Below are positions 37,754-46,968 of a stretch of 64,000 nt of DNA, in pieces. Made by a program: the position numbers and the translations under genes. Each line of letters opens with the position of its first letter. The stretch's first letter is position 1. Origin of the DNA: Weissella thailandensis (GTDB lineage Bacteria; Bacillota; Bacilli; Lactobacillales; Lactobacillaceae); NCBI RefSeq assembly GCF_005405465.1, contig NZ_BJEC01000007.1, positions 37,191 to 101,190 of the forward strand, read 5' to 3'. The notes under the pieces are model-generated. The model searched no databases. It was not told the origin of the DNA and worked only from the letters and a program-made list of their open reading frames with translations.

Positions 37754-37847
37754 GGCTGGAACATCAGAGAATGTTCCAGCCTTTTGTGCTAAAAATACAT
37801 TAATTATAAATTCATAGCATAAACGCGTTTCAAAAGTCCAAAGTCTC
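37754..37847 (+). repeat. Intergenic repeat B, copy 2 (between metQ and metN)
   Basis: A perfect hairpin GGCTGGAAC/GTTCCAGCC followed by TTTT, then 59 bases from its left arm TAGCATAAACGCGTTTCAAA and AGTCCAAAGTC (37815-37845). It is the counterpart of the element after ffs. It lies antisense to the met transcript, so its T run cannot serve metQ as a terminator. Confidence 0.5.
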
Positions 37848-37908
37848 AATGTAACGTAACTTCAGACCTTTGTCTCGCTCTCTGGATGGTTGTGCACATT
37901 AGGTCAAA

Positions 37909-38739
37909 TTACTTTAACTTGATATCCCATGCTGGCACTTCCGCCTTGCCCCAAGTATCGCTCAAATACTTCTTAGTTTGCTTGCTTTGGTAAGTCTTAA
38001 CAACTTGCTTGTAAGCTTTCTTATTTGCATCACTCTTACGTGCGGCGATGACATTGATCCATTGCTTTGATTTCTTGTTGATTGGTTCAACGTAAATGGC
38101 TGAACTCAACTTAAGGTTGGCCTCTTGCGCATAATTTGTATTAATAACCGCACCATCTGTAGACTTCAATGCTGATGGACCTTGGTCAGCAGCAACTTCC
38201 TTAAAGTTCAAGTCCAACTTGTTCTTCTTGATATCTTTAAGGGTTGGCAAATCGACACCCTTCTTAAGCTTAATCAAACCAGCTGTTTGTAGCAAAGTCA
38301 AAGCACGATCTTCATTAGTACCATCGTTAGGAACGGCAATTGTATCACCTTTTTTGAAATCCTTGATGTCTTTGTGCTTTTCAGAATAAAGACGGATAGG
38401 GGTAATAAATGTCTTACCAATGGCCTTAACCTTGTGACCATTTGACTTATTCCAATTGTTTAAGAAATAACGGTGTTGGAAAGAGTTCAAATCAAGTGAA
38501 CCATCGGCAACGGCCTTATTTGGTTGGTTATAATCGGTGAAGACCTTTGTCTTAACCTTTAAGTTGTACTTCTTTTGTGTTGTTTTGTTAATTTGATCCC
38601 ATAGTTTCTTATCGCTTGTACCAACAATACCAACAGTCACTGTTTTCTTTGAAGCAGCGTTTGCAGTAACTGGAGCAATTGTTCCAGCCGCAAATGCACT
38701 GACTGCTAATATGGCACCAATCCTTAACCCTTTATGCAT
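37909..38739 (-). CDS. metQ: Methionine-binding protein MetQ without lipobox
   Basis: The 276-residue substrate-binding protein of the NlpA/MetQ family (VTVGIVGTSDKKLWDQI at the start of the mature domain; DLNSFQHRYFLNNW and FKKGDTIAVPNDGTNEDRAL are the family core). The N terminus is a normal signal peptide (MHKGLRIGAILAVSAFAAG, then TIAPVTANAASKK) with an A-N-A cleavage site. It has no cysteine at all, so it cannot be a lipoprotein, which is unusual for a Gram-positive binding protein. First gene of metQNP, behind a T-box. Confidence 0.92.
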   Translation of the reverse strand: MHKGLRIGAILAVSAFAAGTIAPVTANAASKKTVTVGIVGTSDKKLWDQINKTTQKKYNLKVKTKVFTDYNQPNKAVADGSLDLNSFQHRYFLNNWNKSNGHKVKAIGKTFITPIRLYSEKHKDIKDFKKGDTIAVPNDGTNEDRALTLLQTAGLIKLKKGVDLPTLKDIKKNKLDLNFKEVAADQGPSALKSTDGAVINTNYAQEANLKLSSAIYVEPINKKSKQWINVIAARKSDANKKAYKQVVKTYQSKQTKKYLSDTWGKAEVPAWDIKLK

Positions 38740-38802
38740 AATCCTAATTCTCCTTATTAATTATTGATACATAGTTTGATATTATTTCAGATTGATAGGG
38801 AT

Positions 38803-39124
38803 AAAAAAAGACTCGTCCCTATCTTGATTATTTGCATAATCTGATAGAAACGAGTCTCGTGTTACCATTCTACTTCACCTTAATCATTACTAATTAAGGC
38901 CTTAGCAACGAGCAGGCAGTGAGCGATATGATGCTATGCCGATTCGTGTGTCTGTTAACGTAGACCATTCCGTCACTAATTTATAGACTTGCTACTCATT
39001 AATGCCAATCACAGGCCATTTTCAATTAATGGGGTTTCGAACAACTTTCACCAAACGTTGTCTCTCTAAGCGAATCACCGTTAATTTACTTCCCTGATCA
39101 ACTTGTTTATCTTTCTGAAATACT
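38803..39124 (-). promoter_or_regulatory. T-box riboswitch (probable tRNA-Met) of metQNP
   Basis: On the minus strand the conserved T-box sequence AGAATGGTAACACGAG (38871-38856) is followed by a terminator, AGACTCGTTTCTATC-type arms at 38843-38856 and 38809-38822, with a run of seven T. Upstream, the AGTA turn motif and the GAGAGA..GGTGAAAG stem I region are present. The likely specifier is ATG (39019-39017, in GAAAATGGCC), which means uncharged tRNA-Met would allow read-through. This fills the 395-base gap before metQ. Confidence 0.88.
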
Positions 39125-39131
39125 AAAACGT

Positions 39132-39160
39132 ATTTTAGTGTATGTTAGGCGTTGTGTCAA
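39132..39160 (-). promoter_or_regulatory. Promoter of metQNP
   Basis: TTGACA (39160-39155) and TAAAAT (39137-39132) are 17 bases apart on the minus strand. The promoter lies inside the last codons of the DUF1275 gene. Confidence 0.85.
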
Positions 39161-39839
39161 CACTTTTGGTGAATTTTTCTTCTCGGTTAATTAAAATAAT
39201 CACACCTATCAAAAATAGGGGGGCAATGAATAAGGCTGCTTGTTGTAAAAATTGCATCGCAAAGTAAGCAATAATGGCTGAGAATAAAAAGGCAAGAATG
39301 ACTGGTCCGACTCGGACAGCCTGCCGTAAAGCCATCTCATCATGGTATATCAGCCAATTTGTTACACCACTACTAAACGTACGTAAGTTGCCAGTACTTA
39401 AAATGGTCATATAAGCCATACCATGAATTTTATTAAATGTATCAGCCTGAATTGCCATAAAAAAGGCTAATAGAGGCAGAATGATATTGGCTGAGACGCT
39501 CTGCAATTCTAAGATAGCAACTAGTAAGAGACCCAAACATTCAACTATTAATGCAGCTAATGTATGTGATTGATGTGACTTGTTAGTATACACTTTTAAA
39601 ATTTGATTAAAAGCTGAGCCAAGTAGGAAAGCCAAGACTGGCCAAAAATAGATGGTAGCATGCAGCCACTTACCGCCAGCAATATTCAAACCAACTTGGA
39701 GTAGATTACCGCTTTGAAAACTAGCAAAACGCATATCATGTACTGAAAAAGTATATGAATCAATAAATCCAGCAGTTGCTGCAAGCAACATCCCCGCTCG
39801 TCGTGATTCTTTGATGGGATAGTGCTGATTGTTAATCAT
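39135..39839 (-). CDS. YoaK family membrane protein (DUF1275)
   Basis: A 234-residue protein with about six membrane segments. The N-terminal AATAGFIDSYTF and FASFQSGNLLQVGL motifs (G-F-x-D, then Q-S-G-N) mark the YoaK/DUF1275 family, whose function is not established. GGAAGGAA precedes the ATG. The metQ promoter overlaps its 3' end, and there is no terminator between, so some read-through into the T-box is possible. Confidence 0.85.
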   Translation of the reverse strand: MINNQHYPIKESRRAGMLLAATAGFIDSYTFSVHDMRFASFQSGNLLQVGLNIAGGKWLHATIYFWPVLAFLLGSAFNQILKVYTNKSHQSHTLAALIVECLGLLLVAILELQSVSANIILPLLAFFMAIQADTFNKIHGMAYMTILSTGNLRTFSSGVTNWLIYHDEMALRQAVRVGPVILAFLFSAIIAYFAMQFLQQAALFIAPLFLIGVIILINREEKFTKSVDTTPNIH

Positions 39840-39970
39840 AAAGGAGTTCCTTCCGTAATTTTTGATGAAAATATCTAATTAGTATACCACTAGTGGGATA
39901 AACAAGACTGACTTTACACCCTGGGTTTTGTGTTAAAATATTAGTTAAATAAAACAAGGAGTTATTTATT

Positions 39971-41449
39971 ATGGCTTTAGCATATCCAGATGATAGCTTG
40001 GCACTACACACTGATGCATACCAATTATCAATGATGCAAACTTACTTTATGAAGGGCATCCATGAGCGTAAAGCAGTTTATGAGATGTATTTTCGTAAAA
40101 TGCCTTTCAAAAATGGTTACGCTGTTTTTGCTGGCTTGGAGAGATTGGTTGGTGTTTTAAAAGGTTTACATTTTTCTGAAAGTGACCTTGAGTATTTACG
40201 TTCAACAGGTCAATTTAATGAAGAATTTTTAAACTATTTGAAAAATTGGCGTTTTAAAGGAACTGTCCGTACACCACATGAAGGGGATATTGTTTTTAAT
40301 AATGAACCAATCGTGCAGGTTGAAGCAACCGTATTTGATGCGCAATTGATTGAAACGCCATTATTAAATATCGTTAATTATCAAACTTTGATTGCAACGA
40401 AAGCATCACGGATTCGTTCAGTTGTTGGGGATCAAAGTTTGATGGAGTTTGGTTCACGTCGTGCTCAGGAAATGGATGCTGCTATCTGGGGAACTCGCGC
40501 AGCGTACATTGGTGGTTTTGATGCCACGTCTAATGTTCGTGCGGGTAAGCTGTTTGGTATTCCGATTTCTGGTACTCATGCTCATAGTCTAGTACAAGTA
40601 TATCGTAACGATTATGATGCATTCAAAGCGTATGCTGAAACGCATCGTGATGTTGTCTTCTTGGTAGATACCTACGATACTTTGCGTTCAGGTGTCCCTG
40701 CGGCCATCCGCGTGGCGAAAGAGATGGGTGACAAAATCAATTTTGTTGGTGTGCGGATTGATTCAGGTGATTTGGCCTATGTTTCAAAGGGTGTTCGTAA
40801 GATGCTTGATGAGGCAGGGTTTAAGGATGCTTCTATTGTGGCATCAAATGACCTTGATGAAACAACGATTAAAAGTTTGAAATTCCAGGATGCCAAAATC
40901 GATACTTGGGGTATCGGAACCAAGTTAATTACTGCCTATGATCAAGCTGCTTTAGGTGGTGTTTATAAGGTGGTTTCGGTTGAGGACGAAAATGGTCAAA
41001 TGACCGATACGATTAAAATTTCTGGTACGGCAGAGAAAATTTCAACGCCCGGTCAAAAGCAGGTTTGGCGAATCACTCGTAATTCTGACGGCAAGTCGCA
41101 AGGGGATTACGTCGCTTTGTGGGATGAAAATCCGCAAAACCTACCAAACGGATTGTATATGTTCCATCCAAACCACACCTACCTAAGTAAGACAGTAGTT
41201 GATTACACGGCACGACCAATTTTGAAGGATATCTTTGTGGATGGTGAATTAGTTTATGAATTGCCATCGTTAGATGATATCCGTGAGTTCACTAAGCGTC
41301 ATGTTAATTCTTTGTATTCAGAATACCGGCGTGACATGAATCCACAAGAGTATCCAGTGGATCTATCGCAAGCGGCTTGGGATCATAAAATGAACTTGAT
41401 TAAGGCAACTCGTGAATATGTGGATCAAATTGATCAAACTCAGGAATAA
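39971..41449 (+). CDS. pncB: Nicotinate phosphoribosyltransferase
   Basis: Makes nicotinate mononucleotide from nicotinate and PRPP, the entry step of NAD salvage. The 492-residue protein starts [15 protein letters not shown], with [17 protein letters not shown] and the catalytic-region EFGSRRAQ and GTHAHSLVQ (phosphorylated-histidine loop), and the PRPP-binding [21 protein letters not shown] precedes the ATG. It is followed 20 bases on by nadE; the pair forms most of a salvage route, with NadD elsewhere. Confidence 0.94.
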   Translation: MALAYPDDSLALHTDAYQLSMMQTYFMKGIHERKAVYEMYFRKMPFKNGYAVFAGLERLVGVLKGLHFSESDLEYLRSTGQFNEEFLNYLKNWRFKGTVRTPHEGDIVFNNEPIVQVEATVFDAQLIETPLLNIVNYQTLIATKASRIRSVVGDQSLMEFGSRRAQEMDAAIWGTRAAYIGGFDATSNVRAGKLFGIPISGTHAHSLVQVYRNDYDAFKAYAETHRDVVFLVDTYDTLRSGVPAAIRVAKEMGDKINFVGVRIDSGDLAYVSKGVRKMLDEAGFKDASIVASNDLDETTIKSLKFQDAKIDTWGIGTKLITAYDQAALGGVYKVVSVEDENGQMTDTIKISGTAEKISTPGQKQVWRITRNSDGKSQGDYVALWDENPQNLPNGLYMFHPNHTYLSKTVVDYTARPILKDIFVDGELVYELPSLDDIREFTKRHVNSLYSEYRRDMNPQEYPVDLSQAAWDHKMNLIKATREYVDQIDQTQE

Positions 41450-41469
41450 GTAATAGGGAGGACTCTGTT

Positions 41470-42294
41470 ATGCGACCATTACAAACAGAAATTATTGAAA
41501 AACTCGGTGTACAACCAACCATTGACCCAGAAACTGAAATTAAACGTTCAGTCGCTTTGCTGAAAGATTATCTGAAGCGGACGGGATTGAAGTCACTTGT
41601 TTTAGGTATTTCTGGAGGACAGGATTCAACATTAGCTGGTAAGATCGCCCAATTTGCAGTTGAACAACTACGTGAGGAAACGGGGGATGGCGAGTATCAA
41701 TTTATCGCTATGCGGTTACCATATAATGAACAAGCTGATGAGTCAGATGCTTTAGCAGCCATTAAATGGCAAGCGGCTGATAAAACAGTAACGGTTAACA
41801 TTGAAGAATCTGTTCTCGGTGTTGTGCATCAGTTAGAAGCTGCCGGAGTATCGGTGACCGATTTCAATAAGGGTAATATTAAAGCTCGTGAACGAATGAT
41901 TGCCCAATATGGTGTTGCAGCTGCCTATAAAGGTGTTGTTGTTGGGACCGATCATGCAGCTGAAGCCTTGGCTGGTTTTTATACAAAGTTTGGTGACGGG
42001 GCTGCTGATATCACACCATTGTACCGTTTGAATAAACGTCAAGGTCGACAGCTTTTGGAATACTTGGGAGCACCAGCTGGTTTCTATGAAAAAGTACCAA
42101 CGGCTGATTTGGAAGAAGATCGCCCAGGTCAACCAGATGAAGTTGCTTTAGGGGTGACTTACGATGCAATTGATGATTACTTAGAAGGTAAAACAGTTTC
42201 TGAAGCAGATGCTAATCAAATTGAACGACTATATACAACAACAGAACACAAGCGTCGTCAACCAGTGACGGTGTTTGATCGTTGGTGGCGTTAA
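41470..42294 (+). CDS. nadE: NH3-dependent NAD+ synthetase
   Basis: Amidates nicotinate adenine dinucleotide to NAD+. The 274-residue protein has the PP-loop [11 protein letters not shown], the segment [15 protein letters not shown] and [19 protein letters not shown]; no glutaminase domain is attached, so free ammonia is the nitrogen source. TAGGGAGG precedes the ATG. Co-transcribed with pncB. Confidence 0.95.
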   Translation: MRPLQTEIIEKLGVQPTIDPETEIKRSVALLKDYLKRTGLKSLVLGISGGQDSTLAGKIAQFAVEQLREETGDGEYQFIAMRLPYNEQADESDALAAIKWQAADKTVTVNIEESVLGVVHQLEAAGVSVTDFNKGNIKARERMIAQYGVAAAYKGVVVGTDHAAEALAGFYTKFGDGAADITPLYRLNKRQGRQLLEYLGAPAGFYEKVPTADLEEDRPGQPDEVALGVTYDAIDDYLEGKTVSEADANQIERLYTTTEHKRRQPVTVFDRWWR

Positions 42295-42315
42295 CGAAAG
42301 ACTTCAAATTAATTA

Positions 42316-42355
42316 AAAAATAGGATGGCACAAGAAATGTGCCATCCTATTTTTG
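42316..42355. terminator. Bidirectional terminator between nadE and aldo/keto reductase gene
   Basis: ATAGGATGGCACA (42320-42332) and TGTGCCATCCTAT (42338-42350) form a perfect 13-bp stem with A and T runs at both sides. Confidence 0.87.
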
Positions 42356-42363
42356 TATATATT

Positions 42364-42403
42364 GCGTGACACACCGGCTTCAAACCAACTTTTGTCACAC
42401 TCT
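42364..42403 (-). repeat. Short 3'-UTR repeat A, copy 2 (after aldo/keto reductase gene)
   Basis: On the minus strand AGAGTGTGACAAAAG begins within the TAG stop of the reductase gene, continues TTTGAAGCCGG and ends TGTGTCACGC. It matches copy 1 at 2703-2743 in all but about three of 40 positions. GTGACA and TGTCAC at its ends are complementary. Confidence 0.65.
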
Positions 42404-43418
42404 AATCTTTTTTCCAATCAATAGCTGGTTGTTGATCCAAAATGTCATCGATCTTTGCTAATTCTTCATCACTAAATGACAAATTATCTAGCGCTTTGAC
42501 GTTATCGACCAATTGTTGTGGTCGGCTGGCACCAATAATCACACTAGCGATTTCTGGCTCACGTAAGTTCCAAGCAAGGGCCATCTCAGCCAAAGTTTGT
42601 CCACGTTGCTGTGCAACTTCGTTTAATTGTTGCACAGTTTTAATAGTTGCTTCGACTTGATGTGGGTGTAAGAACGGACTAGTAGACTTGGCAGCACGGG
42701 AATTCTCAGGGACACCATTTAGGTATTTATCCGTTAATAATCCTTGTGAAAGTGGGCTAAACACAGCGGCGGCTTTGCCTTCTTCACGTAGTACTGGGAG
42801 TAAGTCGCTCTCAATTTGGCGATTAAACATATTGTAACGAGGTTGATGCACGATGAATGGTGTCTTTAGTTCCTTGAAGACATCAATGATTGCCTTAGTT
42901 TGTGCGCCTGAGTAGTTAGAAATACCAATGTACAATGCTTTGCCCGAACGAACCAACTGGTCAAGGGCTAAAGCAGTTTCTTCAACTGGTGTCTCAGGAT
43001 CTGGGCGATGTGAATAAAAAATATCAACATAGTCTAACTGAAGACGACGTAGACTTTGGTCAGCGCTGGCGATGATACTCTTCTTTGAGCCCCAGTTGCC
43101 GTATGGACCATCCCACATTTCGTAACCAGCTTTACTAGCAATCACGAGTTCATCACGATAAGCATGCATATCGTGAGCCATGATCTCACCGAAATTCTTT
43201 TCAGCACTACCTGGTACAGGGCCGTAATTATTTGCTAAGTCAAAATAGGTAATCCCCAAGTCAAACGCTTGATGAATAATTGCTTGCTGATTTTCAATTG
43301 GGTCGACACTACCGAAGTTGTGCCACAACCCTAATCCAAATGCTGATAATTTCAAACCACTCTTACCAACACGGTTGTAAACCATGTTGTCATATCGATG
43401 TTCATTTGCTTGATACAT
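42402..43418 (-). CDS. Aldo/keto reductase (YghZ-like)
   Basis: A 338-residue NADPH-dependent aldo/keto reductase. The catalytic tetrad is present: D and Y in YFDLANNYGP, K in VIASKAGYEM, H in FYSHRPDP. The sequence resembles the YghZ/L-glyceraldehyde-3-phosphate reductase group, which also reduces methylglyoxal-type aldehydes. I chose the ATG at 43418 (MYQANEHRYDNMVYNRVG) after GGGGGAAG; a start at 43460 lacks support. It is a single gene, divergent from cysS, with repeat A at its stop codon. Confidence 0.85.
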   Translation of the reverse strand: MYQANEHRYDNMVYNRVGKSGLKLSAFGLGLWHNFGSVDPIENQQAIIHQAFDLGITYFDLANNYGPVPGSAEKNFGEIMAHDMHAYRDELVIASKAGYEMWDGPYGNWGSKKSIIASADQSLRRLQLDYVDIFYSHRPDPETPVEETALALDQLVRSGKALYIGISNYSGAQTKAIIDVFKELKTPFIVHQPRYNMFNRQIESDLLPVLREEGKAAAVFSPLSQGLLTDKYLNGVPENSRAAKSTSPFLHPHQVEATIKTVQQLNEVAQQRGQTLAEMALAWNLREPEIASVIIGASRPQQLVDNVKALDNLSFSDEELAKIDDILDQQPAIDWKKD

Positions 43419-43650
43419 ATCGTATCTTCCCCCTATTAGTAGTTCGTGAAATAGTTTCAAGGCTAATTGTAACTGTTATCGGTTATTTATCCAAGTTAGG
43501 GACGTAAAAATAGCTGTCGTAGCTTATTGAATCCGCATTCAAGCAGGTGATGAATTTATGGTAAAATATGGGTGTGAGCTTGCATAGTAGTTGAACTATT
43601 TATGTAGACCATATAAAAATGATATTTTTTTAAGAGAGAGGGACGCGAAT

Positions 43651-45066
43651 ATGATTAAAATGTTCAATACGATGACGTTGGAAAAAGAACCATTCCACCC
43701 AATACATGATGACACAATCAATATGTACGTCTGTGGACCCACCGTCTATAACTATATTCATATTGGTAATGCGCGTTCTGCTATTGCGTTTGATACTATC
43801 CGCCGTTATTTTGAGTATCGTGGTTATCAAGTGAACTATGTTTCCAACTTTACGGATGTTGATGACAAAATGATTAAGGCAGCGGCTGAACAAGGTATTA
43901 CGGTCCCTGGGTTAGCTGATAAATATATTGCTGCTTTCAATGAAGATACGGCAGCATTAAACATTAAGCCGGCAACCGTGCGCCCACGGGCAACTGAGCA
44001 TATTCCAGAGATTATTGATTTTGTTGCCGACTTGATTGCAAAAGGTTATGCGTATGAATCAGCTGGGGATGTTTATTATCGTGCGAAGAAGTTTAAGAAT
44101 TATGGTGCCCTAGCTCACCAGAATCTAGATGAAATGACGTCTAATGCAGCTGGCCGATTGGATGATGAAGAACTAACACGCAAAGAGGATCCGATGGACT
44201 TTGCAGTCTGGAAAGGTGAGCATGGTGATGGGGCCATTGCTTGGGATTCGCCATGGGGTAAAGGTCGGCCCGGTTGGCACATTGAATGCTCAGTGATGTC
44301 AACGAAATACCTGGGTAACCACTTTGATATCCATGGTGGTGGGATTGATTTGGCATTTCCACACCATACAAATGAAATTGCCCAAAGTGAAGTACATACG
44401 GGTGAACAATTTGTTAATAAGTGGTTGCATAATGGTTTTGTGACGGTTGGTGATGAAAACGAAAAGATGTCGAAGTCTTTGGGTAATTTCGTAACTGTCC
44501 ACGATTTATTGCAACAAATTGATGATCCAGCGGTCTTGCGGTTCTTTATGGCAACCACGCAATATCGTCGCGCCATTGCATATTCAGATAGTAATATGAA
44601 ACAAGCAGCTAATAATCTGGATCGGATTCGTACCGGTTATCGTAATCTAGAGTTCCGTCTGGCTGATGCGATTGCTGGGGATGAGACGACCGTTGATGCA
44701 GCCGCCACTGAATTAGTTGACCAATTCAATTCGGCAATGGATGATGATTTTAATGCGCCGAATGCATTAACTGCTATCTATGGCTTAGTTGATTTAGCCA
44801 ACCAGTATACGTCTGCTGAAGTCGTTTATCAGGATACCGTTAACTTTATCTTGGATAAAATTGCGACATTAATGGGTGTTTTTGGTGTTGATAGTTTATC
44901 AGAAGATGAATTATTGGATGATGATATTGAAACGCTGATTAAAGAACGTGATGATGCACGTGCCAACAAGAATTTTGCGCGTTCAGATGAGATTCGTGAT
45001 TTGTTAGCTGAACAAGGTATTATTTTGGAAGATACACCACAAGGTACACGGTGGCATCGTCAGTAA
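43651..45066 (+). CDS. cysS: Cysteinyl-tRNA synthetase
   Basis: Class I synthetase of 471 residues charging tRNA-Cys. HIGH box [14 protein letters not shown] box EKMSKSLGN and the zinc ligands (C in [10 protein letters not shown] in HIECSVM, then H in HHTNE) are intact. I chose the ATG at 43651 ([13 protein letters not shown]) after GAGAGAGGGA; an upstream frame extension to 43591 has no support. No T-box precedes it, although cysS often has one in Firmicutes; the T-box found here lies after it and belongs to luxS. Confidence 0.95.
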   Translation: MIKMFNTMTLEKEPFHPIHDDTINMYVCGPTVYNYIHIGNARSAIAFDTIRRYFEYRGYQVNYVSNFTDVDDKMIKAAAEQGITVPGLADKYIAAFNEDTAALNIKPATVRPRATEHIPEIIDFVADLIAKGYAYESAGDVYYRAKKFKNYGALAHQNLDEMTSNAAGRLDDEELTRKEDPMDFAVWKGEHGDGAIAWDSPWGKGRPGWHIECSVMSTKYLGNHFDIHGGGIDLAFPHHTNEIAQSEVHTGEQFVNKWLHNGFVTVGDENEKMSKSLGNFVTVHDLLQQIDDPAVLRFFMATTQYRRAIAYSDSNMKQAANNLDRIRTGYRNLEFRLADAIAGDETTVDAAATELVDQFNSAMDDDFNAPNALTAIYGLVDLANQYTSAEVVYQDTVNFILDKIATLMGVFGVDSLSEDELLDDDIETLIKERDDARANKNFARSDEIRDLLAEQGIILEDTPQGTRWHRQ

Positions 45067-45110
45067 GGCATTCTGAAGCGATTTAAAATGAGAGAGTTTT
45101 AATTTTACTG

Positions 45111-45139
45111 TTGACACAATTTACTGGAAGATTTAGGAT
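45111..45139 (+). promoter_or_regulatory. Promoter of the luxS T-box transcript
   Basis: TTGACA (45111-45116) and TAGGAT (45134-45139) have a 17-base spacer, so transcription would start near 45146. Confidence 0.75.
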
Positions 45140-45145
45140 AAGCGT

Positions 45146-45384
45146 ATCGACATAGAAGAGATGAGTATAGTGATTAGTCATTTTGAGAGAGCTAGTGGTT
45201 GGTGAAAACTAGTAATGACGTTGCTAGAAGATGGTCTCGGAGTCATAATGACATGAACAAAATCGCTAGTGCCATTCGGGGACGCTCGTTATAACGTTTA
45301 GAGGATAAGCAGCGGCTTATCGAACTCGGGTGGTAACACGTGGTGACGTCCCGTAATCAGAAATGATTGCGGGACGTTTTTGTT
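45146..45384 (+). promoter_or_regulatory. T-box riboswitch (probable tRNA-Met) of luxS
   Basis: The 370 bases between cysS and luxS hold a full T-box leader: the AGTA turn at 45172-45178, the stem I distal part GAGAGAGC and GGTTGGTGAAAACTAG, the T-box GGGTGGTAACACG (45328-45340), and a terminator of perfect arms 45346-45359 and 45364-45377 with TTTTT. The likely specifier is ATG at 45231-45233 (GAAGATGGTC), the same context as in the metQ leader. That would place LuxS under uncharged tRNA-Met. A TGC triplet eight bases earlier is a weaker alternative (Cys). Confidence 0.87.
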
Positions 45385-45436
45385 AGTTGTTATAATGCAG
45401 ATATAGGGAAAAGAAACATATAGGAGGGATTTAAAC

Positions 45437-45916
45437 ATGGCAGAAGTTGAAAGCTTTACATTGGATCACACAAAGGTAAAGGCACCTTACGTGCGTAAGA
45501 TTGAGACGCAACAAGGTCCAAATGGGGGACAAATTGTAAATTATGATTTGCGTTTGACACAGCCAAACGAAACCGCTATGGAAACGGCTGGGGTTCACAC
45601 ATTGGAGCACTTATTTGCCAGTCTGGTACGTGATGAACTAGATGGTATTATTGATATTTCACCATTTGGTTGTCGTACTGGATTCCACATTATTAGTTGG
45701 GTAGATTACACGCCAACGCAGGTTGCTGAAACGTTTACACGTGTCTTGCGTAAGATTCGTGATGATATCACTTGGGATGATGTCCCAGCAACGGTTGCTA
45801 AAGAATGTGGTAACTACAAGGATCACAGTCTACATTCAGCTAAAGAATGGTCAAAGATTATTCTTGAACAAGGTTTCTCAGATGATCCATATGTACGTCA
45901 TGTCGTCGAAGTCTAA
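45437..45916 (+). CDS. luxS: S-ribosylhomocysteine lyase
   Basis: Cleaves S-ribosylhomocysteine to homocysteine and DPD, the precursor of AI-2, as part of methyl-cycle recycling. The 159-residue protein has the metal site HTLEH (H-x-x-x-H) and C in [10 protein letters not shown], plus FGCRTGFH with the catalytic cysteine. TAGGAGGG precedes the ATG. It has its own T-box and terminator. No mtnN (pfs) gene is near. Confidence 0.96.
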   Translation: MAEVESFTLDHTKVKAPYVRKIETQQGPNGGQIVNYDLRLTQPNETAMETAGVHTLEHLFASLVRDELDGIIDISPFGCRTGFHIISWVDYTPTQVAETFTRVLRKIRDDITWDDVPATVAKECGNYKDHSLHSAKEWSKIILEQGFSDDPYVRHVVEV

Positions 45917-45950
45917 GTGAAAAATGCCACGATGTGGTCATTAAATTTAT

Positions 45951-45994
45951 AAACTGGTCAACCCTTTATTTAATAAGGATTAACCAGTTTTTTT
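45951..45994 (+). terminator. Terminator of luxS
   Basis: AAACTGGT (45951-45958) pairs with ACCAGTTT (45983-45990); CCTT/AAGG extends the stem, followed by seven T. Confidence 0.75.
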
Positions 45995-46116
45995 ATTTTA
46001 GTAACAAGCTCCCGCTGAGTGTTAAGAGGTGCAAAAAATATGAAAACAGGCTATAATACATAAAAATTAAAATTCTTTAATTTTAGATGCACTAGTTAAG
46101 AACGGGGGAGAAGAAT

Positions 46117-46968
46117 ATGCCAAAAATTAGTGAAGTATTTCATGAGTACGGCTTTAAGGACGATCGTTTAACTTTACTAGCAGGACCATGTGCCATAGAA
46201 TCTTATGAAACTTGTGCCGAGGTCGTTGAGGAATTAAAAGAAATAACTGACGAATTAGGCATTAATTATGTTTTTAAGTCATCATTTGATAAGGCTAATC
46301 GTAGTTCGATTTCATCAGATCGTGGATCTGGTATGGAAGCAGGACTTGAGGTCTTACGTCAAATTAAGGAAAATTATCATGTACCCATCGTGACTGATGT
46401 GCATGAATCATATCAATGTGCACCGGTTGCTGAGGTAGCAGATGTTTTGCAGATTCCAGCATTTTTAAGTCGTCAAACTGATTTGCTATTGGCGGCTGCT
46501 AAGACGGGACGGGTCGTTAATATTAAGAAGGCCCAGTTTATGGCTCCCGAAGATATTCAAAGTGCCGTCAACAAGGTCGCTTCTCAGAATGAACATATCC
46601 TGGTGACTGAACGAGGTACGATGTTCGGTTATCATCAACTAGTTGTTGACATGACGAGCTTGATTCAAATGCGTCAAACCGATTATCCAGTTATCTTTGA
46701 TGCAACGCATTCAGTACAGATTCCAAGTGGTTATGGTAATCATTCAGGTGGTAATCGTGACTATGTTTTCCCATTATTGCGCGCAGCGTTATCAATTGGG
46801 ATTGATGGTATCTTTGCTGAAGTACATCCAAATCCACCCAAGGCAATCTCAGATCAGGATAGTCAATTATATCTATCAAAGGCACGACCTATTTTAGAAG
46901 AAGCTAATCGATTATTCCATCAACATCTTGAGAATAAGGCGGTGTATGCAGATGAAGACTTACTATAA
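46117..46968 (+). CDS. kdsA: 3-deoxy-8-phosphooctulonate (Kdo8P) synthase, metal-dependent type
   Basis: A 283-residue TIM-barrel enzyme joining arabinose 5-phosphate and phosphoenolpyruvate to Kdo8P. Signatures of KdsA, not of DAHP or sialic acid synthase, are FKSSFDKANRSSI, RGSGMEAGLEVL, VTDVHE, PAFLSRQTDLLLAAAKTG and VNIKKAQFM. Cys25 in LAGPCAIES replaces the asparagine of the E. coli metal-free class; with H in FDATHS and E in FAEVHPNP it gives the metal site of the Aquifex-type class. A TATAAT box lies at 46052. It overlaps kdsD by 17 bases. Gram-positive lactic acid bacteria have no lipopolysaccharide, so the product's use is unclear. Confidence 0.9.
   Translation: MPKISEVFHEYGFKDDRLTLLAGPCAIESYETCAEVVEELKEITDELGINYVFKSSFDKANRSSISSDRGSGMEAGLEVLRQIKENYHVPIVTDVHESYQCAPVAEVADVLQIPAFLSRQTDLLLAAAKTGRVVNIKKAQFMAPEDIQSAVNKVASQNEHILVTERGTMFGYHQLVVDMTSLIQMRQTDYPVIFDATHSVQIPSGYGNHSGGNRDYVFPLLRAALSIGIDGIFAEVHPNPPKAISDQDSQLYLSKARPILEEANRLFHQHLENKAVYADEDLL

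Noticed and set aside
37754..37781. Hairpin after metQ taken as an intra-operon terminator
   Set aside because: The T run is on the plus strand, while metQ and metN are read from the minus strand; on the minus strand no T run follows. Treated as part of repeat B.
45221..45225. TGC as specifier, which would make the luxS T-box cysteine-responsive
   Set aside because: The TGC lies outside the GAA-NNN context that holds ATG in both leaders. It is kept only as an alternative.
46117..46968. kdsA-like gene read as DAHP synthase or sialic acid synthase
   Set aside because: The FDKANRSS and AFLSRQTDLL motifs are specific to Kdo8P synthase, and the partner gene encodes an arabinose-5-phosphate isomerase.
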